A stretch of 64,000 nt of DNA from Vesta saturnalis. Taxonomy: Eukaryota > Arthropoda > Insecta > Coleoptera > Lampyridae. The notes below the pieces were generated by a model that was given only the letters and a program-made list of their open reading frames with translations, did no database searches and was not told the DNA's origin. The stretch is from positions 62,001 through 126,000 of the forward strand of contig JARFJB010002198.1 of assembly GCA_036346205.1 (NCBI GenBank), in the 5' to 3' direction. Below are positions 1-12,243 of this stretch, in pieces. A program made the position numbers and the translations under genes. Numbering within the stretch: position 1 is the first letter of the stretch; each line of letters opens with the position of its first letter.

Positions 1-562
1 TTATCCACCTATTTCCATATTATTTATTATCTAAGCAATCCTTAACAATTCTGGCTTTATGCGGAGGAGAGCTCCATCATGCTGTAACATAAAACTTTGG
101 GGTAACTTCTTCTAATAAAGGAGGAAGCTCTTCTTGCAGAAATCTTAAATAGCTTCTGCCTTCAACATTTTGGTTACAAAGATGTGGACCAATTAAGTTT
201 TGACAAATTACACCACACCTAACGTTTATACCAAAATATTTTAGGTTTTGAATTTCGTTTATTACGTGGGGATCCTCTGTCGACCCATAGTGATATTAGG
301 CTTGCCATTACCTATAAATTGACTCTTATCACTCCATAAAATATGGTGAAATAGTCGCTGATCCCGTACTTCATTATCAATGATTACATTAAAAATAAAA
401 CTGAAACGTTCTTCTGCATGGGTTTCAGTTAAAACTTCCAAGCTGTGTAATTTATAATCGTGTTATTTATATTCTTGCAATACTCTCCGAATAATAGAAT
501 ACTTAAAATTTAGTTCTCGACTTGCTTGCCTTATAGAAATTTTAGGGTTGTCCTCGAAATAA
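1..562 (-). pseudogene. Tc1/IS630-type DDE transposase fragment
   Basis: A cut-and-paste transposase remnant read on the minus strand and running off the left edge of the window. A helix-turn-helix-like stretch (IRQASRELNFKYSIIRRVL) lies near 490-545. It is followed by the first catalytic Asp in LWSDKSQF (about 325-335) and the second in the QHDGA motif (about 70-84). Between them sits the family's typical FLQEELPPLLEE segment. This motif order is that of arthropod Tc1/mariner-superfamily elements. At least one stop and several frame changes break the frame, so it is not functional. Two other pieces of the same superfamily lie at 36.1 and 54.1 kb. The superfamily call is secure; the family within it is not. 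Confidence 0.8.
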
Positions 563-1552
563 CTTAACCCCATATTGCATGAATTTTAAAACAAAAGACA
601 AAATTTATTGTTGGTTAAATTTCATTTTATTAACAACTAAATAGCAGAAATATACACTGTATGTAACACTATTACAGAGTTGTAAACTGGGGTTTGTTTC
701 CTGTAGCCAACAACATATAATTATGGAAAATCTCGTTATTGTGAGTGGAAATTAAAAAGCAGTTTTTTGCCGGCGTAAAACATATCTGATTGTTATTTTG
801 GCTAAGGACAACTGAAGGAAGATAATGAGCTGGACTTCGCTTCATTTTCGCTTGTTGCTGCATTTCCAAGCTACTACTTGGTCTACCAGGTCTTTTTTTA
901 AGAGACTTTTCTGCTCTACAGAGATAATCGGCAACCCTTGTCTTAAATTGAAGTAATTTCAACTGGTTTGATTTGGGTAAATTAATCTGTTCGCAATCTA
1001 TTCGATAAAGTAACCACGAATTGACTAGTGCCAAATCTAGAAAATAAAAAATAAAACGCTGGTACAATTTTTTGTATCAGGTCATCGTTCTATAAAGTGC
1101 CAGCAAGGAGTCTATCAAATCTACTCCTCCCATGCATTTGTTGTATGTTGCCACAATGGCTGTTCTGGGAACCTCTGCGTAGGTTTGGAGCCTTCTATCC
1201 CAACACTTCATATTAGACACTGGTTGAGCTGAACAAAAGGTACTAAGTAGGGGTTACTGCTTTATTATCATACCATTTAATCGCCTTCAATCGGACGCCA
1301 TCTAGACAAACATCCTTTTCTTCAAAATTTCCTCTTCCTTTTTTTTCATTTCACTGTCTTGAGAAAATAAGCAATCGCGTGTACGACTAGCTGTGACGGT
1401 TACTACGCTACGTATGCCCATTTTTTCCACCTGAACCTGTAAAGCCAATCCGCAAAACCAATTATCATAATATAATATGAAATGATTTTACTGAACCTAC
1501 TCGTAGCACAGAGTTCCCACTTGAACCAATATCTGGCATTTCAGGTGGAGGG

Positions 1553-1574
1553 GTGTAGGATTTTTATCCTACAC
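1553..1574. repeat. Perfect 9-bp hairpin at a piggyBac insert boundary
   Basis: GTGTAGGAT and ATCCTACAC flank a TTTT loop. It lies exactly where recognisable piggyBac coding stops and about 300 bp of unrelated AT-rich sequence begins, so it could mark the end of a small inserted element. No target duplication was identified. Confidence 0.5.
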
Positions 1575-1879
1575 TTCTTACTGTATTTGAGAACACGAAG
1601 GACAATGGGATTTTAGAAAACACTTTCTTTATTAACACAATTGAACTTTAATACAAAACTACGCTAATATTACACAATGTCCGACTCCAACAGAATTTGT
1701 GAAATCCTTACAAACCCAAATAGTAATTTAAGCGGAACGAGAGAGACATTTTTAAGCTTAGGATATGATTATATTTAGAGATTGAGCGTCTTTTTTGGGG
1801 AGAATTAAAATAAATTATGAAATATTTCTGAAAAACTAACTCGTGTTACATTTTTCCGTAACTACACAACTCAATTCAT

Positions 1880-1881
<2 letters not shown>

Positions 1882-1942
<61 letters not shown>
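1882..1942. repeat. (AT)n microsatellite
   Basis: About 60 bp of uninterrupted AT dinucleotides at the other side of the sequence that interrupts the piggyBac pseudogene. Confidence 0.97.
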
Positions 1943-1944
<2 letters not shown>

Positions 1945-2311
1945 CTTCAACAATGGGTTCTATATAAATGTCAAAGTTATTCCTTTGTTATCACATAAGC
2001 TGAAATCTTTATAACCCCGTTTTTTTTGTTTTTTTGGGTTATATTGTTTTAATGTGCAAAGTCCTTTGAATTGAATAATTTGTTACTCCACGCTAAGATT
2101 TTCGTTCATTGGTATTTTATTTACTTTCTCTTCAGATGTCTGATTTTGTGTAACTTATCGTGACCTGGTTGCCCAGCTCTAATGTGAGTAACGTTTTCAT
2201 TACAATGAAAAAATCTTTGGATTTATTCCCATCTGTTGAATGACATGTGGAAGCTACTACATGTATTCGACAAGTTTGATTCCAATACATTCGAGATCGA
2301 GAAATCCCAAA

Positions 2312-2333
2312 CCCACACACACACACACACACA
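2312..2333. repeat. (CA)n microsatellite inside the piggyBac pseudogene
   Basis: About 11 CA units interrupt the N-terminal domain of the piggyBac relic. The coding similarity resumes on both sides, so the repeat expanded within or was inserted into the dead gene. Confidence 0.95.
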
Positions 2334-2665
2334 TGTAAAATGCAATTCCGAAAACTGTTCAATCGCATCTACCGAAATGTTAGCTGGTTTATTTGGATCA
2401 CGCTGCGTAAAATAAACGTTGGACTGCTGAGCAAAATTCTCAAACACTGTTCTATGTACAAATTTGTTGAAAAGGGCTCTTTGATTTCAGTTATATCTTG
2501 GGAAGTTTTCCGGACCACTTGGGTACGGTGAAAACTGTTTTCGAAGGTTTCCACGGTAGAGGAGGTAGCTTTTATTTTTTACTACAATTACTTTGGTCTA
2601 TGTTTACCTCATCTTCTTCACTATTCTCATCTCCTGATCGTTTTCACTTTCGTCAGAGGTATTAC

Positions 2666-2722
2666 CTACAACAGATATAAAAAAGTTATGTGTTTTTTTC
2701 AGTAATTATTTTATAGCCTTAC
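2666..2722 (-). other. Probable 57-nt intron in the piggyBac gene
   Basis: On the minus strand a donor GTAAGG at 2722 follows the acidic coding segment, and an acceptor ending TTGTAG at 2666 precedes another acidic stretch (NTSDESEND). The length is typical of short insect introns. Coding character on both sides, with the same acidic bias, supports splicing. No transcript evidence is available here. Confidence 0.45.
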
Positions 2723-2849
2723 TTGATGAAATTGGTTCATCTGGTACGTAGTTTTCATCATCACTATCTTCTAATCAATCGTCTTCACTCTCATCTGGTG
2801 GAAAATTTGGTGTAAGACCTGTCTTTCCGGAAAATAATCCAGGATCCAT

Positions 2850-4230
2850 GATAACCATATCAGAAAAATTAATATTTTTTATAAATAAACAATTATGGAA
2901 CAACCTGTATATATAACTCTCTTTTTGATATATTTTGGTGGACAAAAAAATGTAAATAATCGAAGTTGCGTGTTGTTGCTTATAATCCACATAGACAACA
3001 AAATTCTTAAAATACAAAACAGGAGTCTGAATTTAAATTTACACCTAGATTACTTACAGTTGGTCTCACCTTCTAAGTGCTTAGGCAATTGAAACAAAAG
3101 TTATACATTTTGCATCTCAATTCTAATGTTAAAGAATAGGCAGTATGTTTATTTACTTTATGATAATTTTATTTATGCTAAGTATACAATTACCGTAAAA
3201 CCTTTAGGTAAATTCCCAGGAATTACAGAAAAAAAGCTGAACTTTCCATTAAAAAGTTTGAAAGAGAAACTACTCTAAAGATAAATAATTAACTTGTTGT
3301 AGGGCTCTGATTGTTTTCTACTTTCAAAAGTCCATTTCCTAGATACAAATATAGAATGGTTTGTTTTTAACCTCGTGGGAAATCTGTGTTTGTTCAAATT
3401 CTCAGTTGGGTTTCAAACCCTATATAAACGGTAAAAAATGCTTTTTTTTGTAGAGAAAGTAGATAAATTGCGGCATTGAATTAACTGCTTAACAAGTTAA
3501 AAATAGCAAATAAAAAAAAAGGTTACAATCTTAAACAGAGACACTTGAAAATTTATTTATTTATTCCCAGCGCTTTTACGTGATGTGAATTCTAAATTTT
3601 TGGGTGAAACCCTTAATCAAATGGATAAAGGGATAAACTGACAAATTTCATTTGTGTCTACGGTGTAATCAAAGTGAAAATCGTAAAATTCTTAATTAGA
3701 TTAATTCGCGAATTTAACTACGAAGTAGTAAATATGTTTAGATAAATTCGAATGGAAAAATTGCAACATGAAGATCGTAAGAAATTTTACTACTTAAAAT
3801 AAAAGAAAAATACGGTTCCAGTAAATAAAACACTTTTATAACAGCCATTGATGTTTTATAAAATTTTATTCTTATGTAGCTAATTCAGTGAATCTTAAAT
3901 CTAAATCTACTCTTACTTTATAACTTTAGCTTTATTAATTTTGTGTTTAAAATCATTCTATTTGGCATATACCAGATGTTTCAACTATCCATCCCATCCG
4001 AGTAGCTTGATGACAAAGCAAGATATAAATAAATGATACAGGGAATCGTTTTATAGATTCTAAGGATATAATTTGCGATTATCTTTATTTGAACATGGAA
4101 GAAGTGATCTATTAAAGGTCTAATAAATTTTTTTAAAGAGAATTATGTACTTATTCTATCATACAACTACACCAAAGTACGTATTATTCAGCTTTTTGTA
4201 TTTTCGCTGTTACGCATAGTTTTTGATATA
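2850..4230. other. AT-rich intergenic, no gene seen
   Basis: No coding signal in either strand beyond short chance ORFs. A short string near 2897-2915 (CCTGTATATATA) resembles the outer end of Tc1-type elements, but no partner was found. Confidence 0.6.
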
Positions 4231-4239
4231 TTTTGCTTG

Positions 4240-5300
4240 AAATATTGAATATGTACTTTTGGTGTAATCGTTATTCCACGTTTGATAGCTTACGTGATAG
4301 AAATGCTGGTGGTTTCCATTGTTCGTTCTGCAGTTGTATTACTCCACCTATCGCAGTCTCTGATGCGTCGGTTGTAACTGATATTTTATCGCCTGCTTGT
4401 GGGTGTGTGAGTAATGCTGCTTCTGCTATTCGTTTTTTGCAAGTTTCAAACGCTGTTTGTGCTTTATCGCTCCACTATATTGGTTGATTTCCTTTTAGTT
4501 TCCCTTTTAATAGTTCGTTTAATGGCGCTTGCGTTGGGACTGCGTTTGGTATAAACCGCCGGTAGTAATTGATCATGCCTAGGGTTTGCCGCCACTGCTT
4601 CACTGTTGTCGGCGCTTTTAACTCTTGTATTGCTTTGACTTTTTCTGGTAGTAGTCGCGTTCTTTCCTCCGACACTAGATAGCCAAGGAATGAAACCTGT
4701 GTTTCTCTGAATGTGTACTTTGCCGAGTTGATTATAGTCGCATTGTCTCGAAATTTCTGGAATAACTGTCGCAGATGCATTTCATGTTCTTCTTCCGAGG
4801 ATGATGCGGCCAATATGTCCCGTGTCATTTCGTCCATCAATCTCTGGAAGGTCTCCATTGCGTTGCGTAGGCCAAATGTCATGAAGGGGAATTCGAATAA
4901 TCCGAATGGTGTGGTTATTGCTGTTTTGGGTACGTCCTCATCCGCTATTGGGATTTGGTAGTAGGCCTTTATTAAGTCTGTTGTAGAAAAAATCTTCTTG
5001 TTGTGCAAGACCTAAGAGAATTCCTCGATGTGTGGCACTGGGTATCGGTCTAGGAGTGTTCGCGCATTTAGCGCTTTGTAGTCGCTGAATGGTCTCCATT
5101 CTGTGCCTTTCTTTCGTACCATGTGTAATAGCGGTGCCCATGGGTTTTTGGATGGACGTGCGATGCCCAGTTGGATCATGATTCTGAACTCCTACTTTGC
5201 TTTTTCCAGTTTACCTGGTGCCAATCTTCGCGGTGACAGGCCGCCGGTGGATCATCTGTCGTTGCTATATAGTGCTTTGTGGAGTGTTGTGGGTGCGAAG
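4240..5300 (-). pseudogene. Ty3/gypsy reverse transcriptase and RNase H remnant
   Basis: The pol part of a gypsy-type LTR retrotransposon, which would copy element RNA into DNA. The RT fingers (MVRKKGTEWRPFSDYKALN) lie at about 5070-5130, then FSTTDLIKAYYQIPI with the first catalytic Asp at about 4960-4990, and TPFGLFEFPFMTFGLRNA. The active-site block is missing: MDEMTR runs straight into DILAASSSEEEHE near 4828, so roughly eight to ten residues that should contain the YxDD box have gone. Downstream are FLGYLVS, LGMINYYRRFIPNA, and after a stop the RNase H opening (TTDASETAIGGVIQ, SRKLS) to about 4240, where homology ends. A stop also lies near 5012. No integrase is visible, so the 3' half of the element is lost. 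Confidence 0.9.
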
Positions 5301-5772
5301 GTAGTCCAGGTGGCCTTGTGATCGCGGATAAGTCCGCCAACAGCTCGTGGTACGTATGTCTGTTGTTAATCGTGATAACCCCTTTGTAGTGCGGTAACTT
5401 GGTTGGTCGTTCTAGTGCCGCAAGGTTTGTGGCTATGTCGTGCAATCTTAGTTGGCGAATATCTACTAGGAGTCCGTAATAAGATAGGAAGTCGGCTCCT
5501 ATGATCGGTTTGTGTGTAACCGCTACGATGAATCTCCATGGAAAGCTTGTTCGTAACCGGAGATCAAGGTTCAGGTCTATTACCCCGTATGTATTGATCT
5601 CGGTATTGTTAGCTGCGTAGAGTTTGTATCGCGAGACTTGTCGTTTTTCTGCGACTAATTTCCGTGGAAAAATGCAAACGTTCGCTTCTGTGTCTAACAC
5701 GAATTCTGCATTCGAGTTTATGTCCGTGACGAAATGACGGAAGGTGTGGCTTTGAGCGTCGCCCGCCGTCAT
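5300..5772 (-). pseudogene. Ty3/gypsy aspartic protease region
   Basis: A retropepsin domain in an open stretch that continues toward the RT. The catalytic triplet region reads FVLDTEANVCIFPR near 5690 where the family has DTGA, so the conserved Gly is Glu, which would be expected to disable cleavage. The flap and second conserved strand are recognisable (IIGADFLSYYGLLVDI, about 5480-5530). It sits between gag and RT in the usual order. The open frame extends to 5176 and includes the protease-RT linker (RPPGLPSHPQ). Confidence 0.85.
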
Positions 5773-6524
5773 TAGCGAGTACTCTGTTCGTTTCCCTGGT
5801 TACTCGCTGCCTTGCACGGAGGTCGACATTTCTTTGCGTTGTCTCCAAGCTTGTAGTGGTACCAAGACGTGTCGTAAGTTTTGGGTACTAAACGGATTCG
5901 TTCCCTTCTATGCGTTCGTACTCGGTTTTGCGTCCTGTTTTGTAGGTTTGTTTTTAGTTGGGCTACTTCGTTAACCAGGTCCTTGATTGTGTCATCTAGT
6001 GTGTTGACCGTGGGCCCAAGGAGTGAAATTGCTGTGGTGCTCATGATGGCGTCGGCTAGGTCGGCTACGCTTGCGAGATTAGCTCGGTTTGTGTTGCCAG
6101 GATTGCTCGGACGTTTGATAGTAGGTGGGTGGACCAAATGGATCATAACAGCGTTTCCGGGACTGCCGTTTCCGCTAGGTGTTGCAAGTGCCGTAAAAAC
6201 TGGGATGGTATACGGTCCCCAACCCCTCTGATTCTAGGCACTGTTCGGTTTTCTGCTCCTGAGTGATGCTGAGCCTACGGATTAACTCGGTTTTTGGTAT
6301 TTGTTCCCTGTTGGCGGTGTTGTGAGGATGTATCTTACTTTGCTTGCAAACCGAACCTCCAAGTTGCCTGCCACGTATTCGTACTTCATCCCGTCTCCTG
6401 TGATGCCACTTATGTGGTACTGATCCTCGATCTGTACGAACCATAATTCTGGGTCATCTGGCCAGAACGGCGGAATGCGTATTTGAACACGTTGCACTTG
6501 CGTTAACTCTTGTTGCTCCGTCAT
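5772..6524 (-). pseudogene. Ty3/gypsy gag remnant
   Basis: A capsid/nucleocapsid gene of the same gypsy element. The likely start is the ATG at 6524; the capsid opening contains the characteristic IPPFWPDDPELWFVQIEDQ. After a frameshift at about 6300 the segment with KTELIRRLS continues, then about 100 residues of the usual capsid are missing. A second frame gives the linker and a Cys/His knuckle in which YHYKLGDNAKKCRPPC is visible; the usual first Cys is Ser. Gag knuckles of this CHCC type are known from the CsRn1-like branch of gypsy elements, which is my best guess for the clade. Multiple frame changes rule out function. Confidence 0.8.
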
Positions 6525-8918
6525 TGACGTTTTACTCGTGCACTTTCACTGTTTTTGGCCTTGCGATGCATATTGTCCATTACACTCGCGCATTTTACTG
6601 CTCGAAGGATGCTGACTTATCCGTTTCATGTCTCTCCCGGTGAATTATGACTATGGCTTTGTTATGAAGAAGTGTGAAATTTTTCTGATAGTACTCAATA
6701 TTTCCTCATTCGTTGTCGACGCATATTCGTCAATTAAAACATTCAACAATAACGTTTGGGTTGAATTTAAATTGCTGTAGTGGAACTTTGAGGTAGCATT
6801 AGATTATTCATGACAAGATTAGTGTCGTTAGTAGGGAAAAAGCTTAATTTAACGTTAAACGCTAGATGGGATCAGGACAACTCAAGTAACATCTACAGAA
6901 ATCTTACAAATATCTCTATTAATGTGTAACGTACAGAAATCGATGTTTGATTCATTCGTATCGACTTCATTATTTTCTACAGCCGATGTACTAAAAATGA
7001 CATTTGGATTGGAAGATTAAAGACTTACATTTATTGATTTAGTTGATACCTATTTCAATACTACAAATTTCAGTAGTTTTAGTAGTTGCTGTATTACAAA
7101 TTATATTCTAAAGTTGAAACTGACATAGTAGTGCCACCTAGAGGATTTTTACGATTTTCTTGTTGGTTTCAAACCGCCTCCTGAAAGGTATCTGTTGCTT
7201 CCGTCTAATTACCGCTGGAGGACAGTACATGTAATAACTAAATAACAAGTTTTTATCACAGAAATATTTATTTTTACAAATAAAATTGTAACAAAAATTA
7301 CAATTTTTAGTAAAAAGTTTGTTGAAGTGTGGTTTTTGAGCAGTCATTTTGGTGAAAAGTCATTCTTTGTTTTCTGGCTTAATCGATGGCATCATCATTT
7401 CTACAAGAGAGTTTTCGAATATAAAGTATTTCTGTACCTTGTGATGTAATAATTTGGCTAGGAGTTACTAATCGCTATTGGATGGGGGAAATATAAGAAT
7501 CTTGGTTTCACCAATTCCTTTGTAATTTTTAAGTTTCTTTCAGTGCCGAGATATTATAATTCACTAAATCGCTATTCTCAAGACCGAAAATTAACCATAG
7601 TTTGCTAATAAACGTAAAGCTCGCCTTTAATCTAAAGTGGTAAAACAACGTTATCTGATCGAATAACAATTACTTATCATACCTTATTTTCCGCTTCTCT
7701 TTTCGATTTTTAGCTCATCGATTTGCTCTTTGATTTCGGCTTATCGTTTTACCGCGGTTTCCTGTGTGCGTACTTTCTTACTGCTTTTGATGTTTCGTTT
7801 GTCGGGTCTTTACCTTATGCTGTGCGGAAGATAGATATGTTTACTCTCCCTAACTGTTTTATGTTACTGGTGGTTACGATAATGGAATCGGGCTGTCCGT
7901 TTCGCTAAGAGTAACGACTAGAAACCTTCTCACCTTCAATAACCAGGACCAAGCTGATTCACATCAGGATGGAAAGTATAACGATCCGTGAAACCAGATC
8001 AGAATATTCCATTATCACATCTGTTAATAAATTTTATCTCCGGGTTTCCTTTATAAACTGTTATATTCGGAAGTTGCCTTCAGCAGTGGTCGACACAGTG
8101 TCTACAAAATAAAAGGTGTGTTTAAATTAATAATACTACCAAACACTATGATGTAAAATTTACCTTTATGGGCGAAGCTGTCTTCTACAGTTTCTTTGTT
8201 GGAATAATTATCAGCATTTGTAAATCCTTCATAAATACTGTACTACTTGGTCACTGATATAATTGGATACAACCGTTTGCTATTATCTTGCGTAATCATA
8301 ATAATCTAAGTTAGGTTGTTTATAACCGAAATTCCATATATACAACCAGTGCTAATTTATCGTGTAACAGCCATTTTGCGATTTTAGGGAGTTCTTATCC
8401 CAAACGCTACCGTCTACGCAGTGACGTAAAATAAATTATTGTATCATACCGGTTGTATTAATTGCCCAATTACGTCAAACTTTAGCGGGGGTTACTGTAC
8501 TTTTTTAATTCTGTTTTGTAGATTTAAGTATCATGTTTAACTTAACGTAACTAGTATAGTAAACACATTTTGAGCGCCACAAGGTTTTAACGAAAGAGAA
8601 AGAGCCCGTAAAGCTGGAACCGGGGATAATAGGGACATATAAGAAATAAACAACAGTTCCACTATTAACCTCATATTAATTGATTTTCAACAAACGGCTA
8701 AACGTGTTCCGTTCAAATATGCAACTTCTATTTATCACAATTGGACAATTAATAATTATAAACGTTTATATTAAAGTTTTTCCCAATACAAATACATTGC
8801 TTTAGCATGCTTATATGACCATAAGGTTAAATATTTAGTCGAATTCTCGGGTTCGTTGAAAGATCCTTCAAGGGTTAGCCTGAAAGGAAAAAATCACAAC
8901 CAACCAATATAAATATAA
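6525..8918. other. No recognisable gene
   Basis: The stretch upstream of the gypsy gag could hold its leader and LTR, but I could not find a primer binding site or LTR termini. The rest is AT-rich with slightly GC-richer patches near 7690-7920 and 8400-8640. No protein or RNA signal was recognised. Confidence 0.5.
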
Positions 8919-8936
8919 ATATATATATATATATAT
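8919..8936. repeat. Short (AT)n tract
   Basis: Nine AT units followed by a T run. Confidence 0.9.
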
Positions 8937-10060
8937 TTTTTTTTTTGACATAAAATTCCGATAACTTGACTTGCCGTTGTTTCACAGAAAAGAAAAATTC
9001 ACACAAACTCCCTATAAATATGAGTAAAATATATTTACGTATATGGAAACGATTGTTGATTGTTCAGTGTACACTAGACATAAGTAAACGTTTTAAAATA
9101 GATAAACCCGATAATTTACAAAAATATGTCTGTATATACTGAACACTTCCCATAACAATACTAAAACACCTGCTTAAACCTAAAAGATAAATTTTAAAAT
9201 CATGTTTTCACGCTTGCAAATTCTGAATAAACACTAAGTATAATTATGGGTATGACTGGTATAAGAAAAAGACTGCGCAACAGTAGCAGAAACGGTTAGA
9301 GACTTATGACACAATAAAATGGATGACAACGCTAATCCAAACCTGTGTGTGGTTGAAGAGATTATAGTGAATACAAGACAAATTAAGCCTAAGTTATTTT
9401 ATTATAACCAACCAACAAAGTAATTAACGTTACGATCGCTTTACAATAATTGCACAATAGCGGATTATACTCGAGTGCAGTACGTACAATAATACTCTGA
9501 CAATTCTTTTACATCTGCGATGATAATCGAACCTCAAACTATCAGCTATTTACTTAGTTCGAAGAGTTCATACACTAACAGAAATTTAAACACTACCAAA
9601 CATTAAAGAAATGTCGATATCTTTTCTCAATTACATCCGCTACTTACGTGAATATAACCGTGAATAATTATTTTAAATAAATCTTCTATTTTGGAGACTT
9701 CCGCTTGGCATGAATATCAACAATAGAATATTTTCAAGACAACGCCTTTACTTTTTAATCATGACTGCTCAACAATCCACGTTTCTAACGTTTTACCGGA
9801 AATAGATAAAAAGGGCGATGTTACCAAATAAATTTTGATTTATGCAAAATAATAAATTCCTGACAAGTTAAATGTATTTATTTAACGGTACCGCCCTCTA
9901 GCGGTAATCGACCGAACTAATCAGTTAACATTAAATAGTAAGTGTACGTTCTTTTAATACAGTGATTATGAAGTCGATTCGAATGGATGTAATATCAATT
10001 TTGCACGTTACATATTCACATATAATTCATACTAGGTCAAATGTGAACTGAACAGACTTA

Positions 10061-10062
<2 letters not shown>
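8937..10062. other. AT-rich intergenic, no gene seen
   Basis: Nothing codes here. The only structure noted is a small perfect 6-bp hairpin (TACCGC, six-base loop, GCGGTA) at 9889-9906. Confidence 0.6.

Positions 10063-10144
<82 letters not shown>
10063..10144. repeat. (TA)n microsatellite
   Basis: About 80 bp of uninterrupted TA repeats. The Ile-Tyr ORF across it is an artefact. Confidence 0.98.
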
Positions 10145-10147
<3 letters not shown>

Positions 10148-10916
10148 GATGTTTTGCTTATTATGTGGATTATTATTTTGTAAATCAAAGGAAAGTTGAA
10201 TTGTAGCATTTCTAAATTAAAAATTTACTGGTAGTATATGAATATTCCTTTTCAGGTTAACACTTTGAAAGATCTTTCGACGAACCAGATAGATGTATTA
10301 CTTCATTCTAATAATTAATCAATTCTAAAATCTTATTGTGCTGAAAGTAAAATATCAGGACTTGCTTTTGTCCATACAATTACTGGTCTATTTGTTTACA
10401 TACGAAATTTTATAGTTTCATCGGAGAAACTAAAATTAATTTACTATTAATCTGCTCTGTATGTATGCGCAACTCATCTAGTCTTTGAGGAAAACTAAAT
10501 ATTCCAATTTTATTAGTATAGTTATTATAATAATCAATAATATAACTTTCCTAGTCCTTTTGGGGAAAACTCAACGGTAAACCTATCTGGTCCACTAATT
10601 GGAAGTTTAAAGTATATTACCATTACTGAGGTAACCATTGTTTATTTACTAGTACTGTTTCTTCTCCCTGGTTTAAGCTTTACATGGCGTCCTCAAGAAA
10701 TAATAAGTTACCTTTTTCTTTAAGAGCTTGTGGCGCTTAATCTTCTTTATCACTCTTACTACCATTCTCTTTCTGATTTGTGACTAACCTAATCATTAAC
10801 CGGGTAACCCATGCCAACAAAGTGCTCTACGATTCACTATCGTTCAACTGATCTCGTAGCCGTGCTATCTTCTTCAGGATATTTATTATTAACTTATTAA
10901 AATATTATACATATTT

Positions 10917-10972
<56 letters not shown>

Positions 10973-11198
10973 CACACATATAATTTTTATGTGACGCAAT
11001 AGGTTAGACACGTTACAAATGGATAAATACGTACACTAATCTGTATGTTGCCTACGTAATTGATACCCTGGAGTATCTTTTAACGGTTTTATTGTCTTTG
11101 TTGTTCTACTCGTGATTTTATATAATGACCTGCTATAGTATATTCAAAAACAAGTTTCATTTTTACCCATCTTTTGGGCCTATGCGACAAAGGTCAGG
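10145..11198. other. AT-rich intergenic with an (AT)n tract at 10921-10967
   Basis: No coding or RNA signal seen. The (AT)n tract is about 47 bp long and is followed by a short ACAC run. Confidence 0.65.
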
Positions 11199-12243
11199 GA
11201 CCGCCATAAAGCTGGACACATATGGAATAATTTTTATTATTGAAATTTCTTAAAAACTCTAATGGCAGTTCGTTTCTGCATGTCTGAAAAAAATTCATTG
11301 TGACATTTGTCACGTGATCATATATTTGGCGGAATTTTGAAAAATGTTAACTGTGATGCCGAAAATGGATCAAATTCACAAGATATCGAAAATTGTATTA
11401 ATAAAATGTATTTAGAATGTAACAGAGACCCTACATACCAATTTTCAACCAAATCAGAAAAAAATAAAAATATCATTTATTCCCTCTGCTTTTATTACGA
11501 AACATCATAAACTCTTTTCTATAAATAGTTTAATAACAAAATTATACAATTTTAGGTATTTTAAATTATGAGGTGCACTTTAAAGAGCAATAATTTTCAT
11601 TCTTATAAGCCGAAATATTTAATTTTTCCAAAGCCAATTTATTAAATTCAAAAATATGGCTAGTTTCAAATGTACTAATCAATATTAAATTTAATACGGA
11701 CAAATAATGTGTTGTTAAGTTTTAATTATAAATATTAATTCGTTTACATTTTAATTACCTGTTAAAAATATTAGATCAGCTCATGCGCTTCAATATACAG
11801 GGCATGAACGCAACCAGTGACGAGGCTAAATCGTATTTTCTAAATTTTCCTCTCACAAATTGTCTATTTTACAAATTTTGACCTAAAATGACGTAATTTA
11901 TGTTATTAAAACTATTTCCAGGTAATACAAGATTTTATGATGTTTCGTAATAAAAGCAGAGGGAATAAATGGTATTTTTTTCTGATTTGATTGAAAATTG
12001 GTATATGAGGTCTTTGCATACTAAATACATTTTCTTAATACAATATTTGGATATCCTGTCAATTTGACCCATTTTTCGGAATCACGGCTAACATTTTCAA
12101 AATTCTCGCCATATCTATGCTCACGTGACAAATGTCACAATGGATTTTTGGTTGTCAGACATTTAGAAACGAACAGCCAATCGAGTTTTTCAGACATTTC
12201 AATAATAACAATTTTTCCGTATGTGTCCAACTTTATGGCGGTC
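11199..12243. mobile_element. Foldback element with long terminal inverted repeats
   Basis: The left arm (11199 to about 11548) and the right arm (about 11890-12243) are imperfect reverse complements. The outermost string GACCGCCATAAAG is matched at both ends, and blocks such as TGACATTTGTCACGTGA and TTATTCCCTCTGCTTTTATTACG recur internally. The roughly 340-bp centre is AT-rich and non-coding. This is the architecture of a non-autonomous DNA transposon or foldback element with very long inverted repeats. The arms differ by scattered substitutions and small indels, so it is not recent. No convincing target-site duplication is visible. The small plus-strand ORF in the left arm (11307-11510) is disrupted in the right-arm copy and is not supported as a gene. 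Confidence 0.85.

Larger units (their letters stand above)
672..2849 (-). pseudogene. piggyBac (PGBD-like) transposase pseudogene
   Basis: A degenerate piggyBac transposase. The probable start is the ATG at 2849, opening an acidic N-terminus (DESEDD, then DSDDENYVPDE). The conserved N-terminal domain follows at 2560-2370 (FENFAQQSNVYF), then RSRMYWNQ near 2300. The first catalytic block near 2040 reads NLSVE-stop-QIIQFKG, so the expected Asp is Glu and the next codon is a stop. After foreign sequence at about 1575-1940 the frame resumes with PDIGSSGN, YYDNWFCG (second Asp kept, about 1460), KWYDNKAV, MGGVDLIDSLLALYR (about 1105-1150) and the C-terminal FYFLDLALVNSWLLYR (from 1067). Stops at 1075-1077 and 2777 and several frameshifts make it dead. 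Positions 2722-2666 look like a small GT-AG intron. Confidence 0.85.

Noticed and set aside
9889..9906. Perfect 6-bp hairpin TACCGC/GCGGTA.
   Set aside because: Too short to mean anything alone; no partner copy or flanking gene.
10027..10209. Ile-Tyr repeat ORF.
   Set aside because: Translation of a (TA)n tract.
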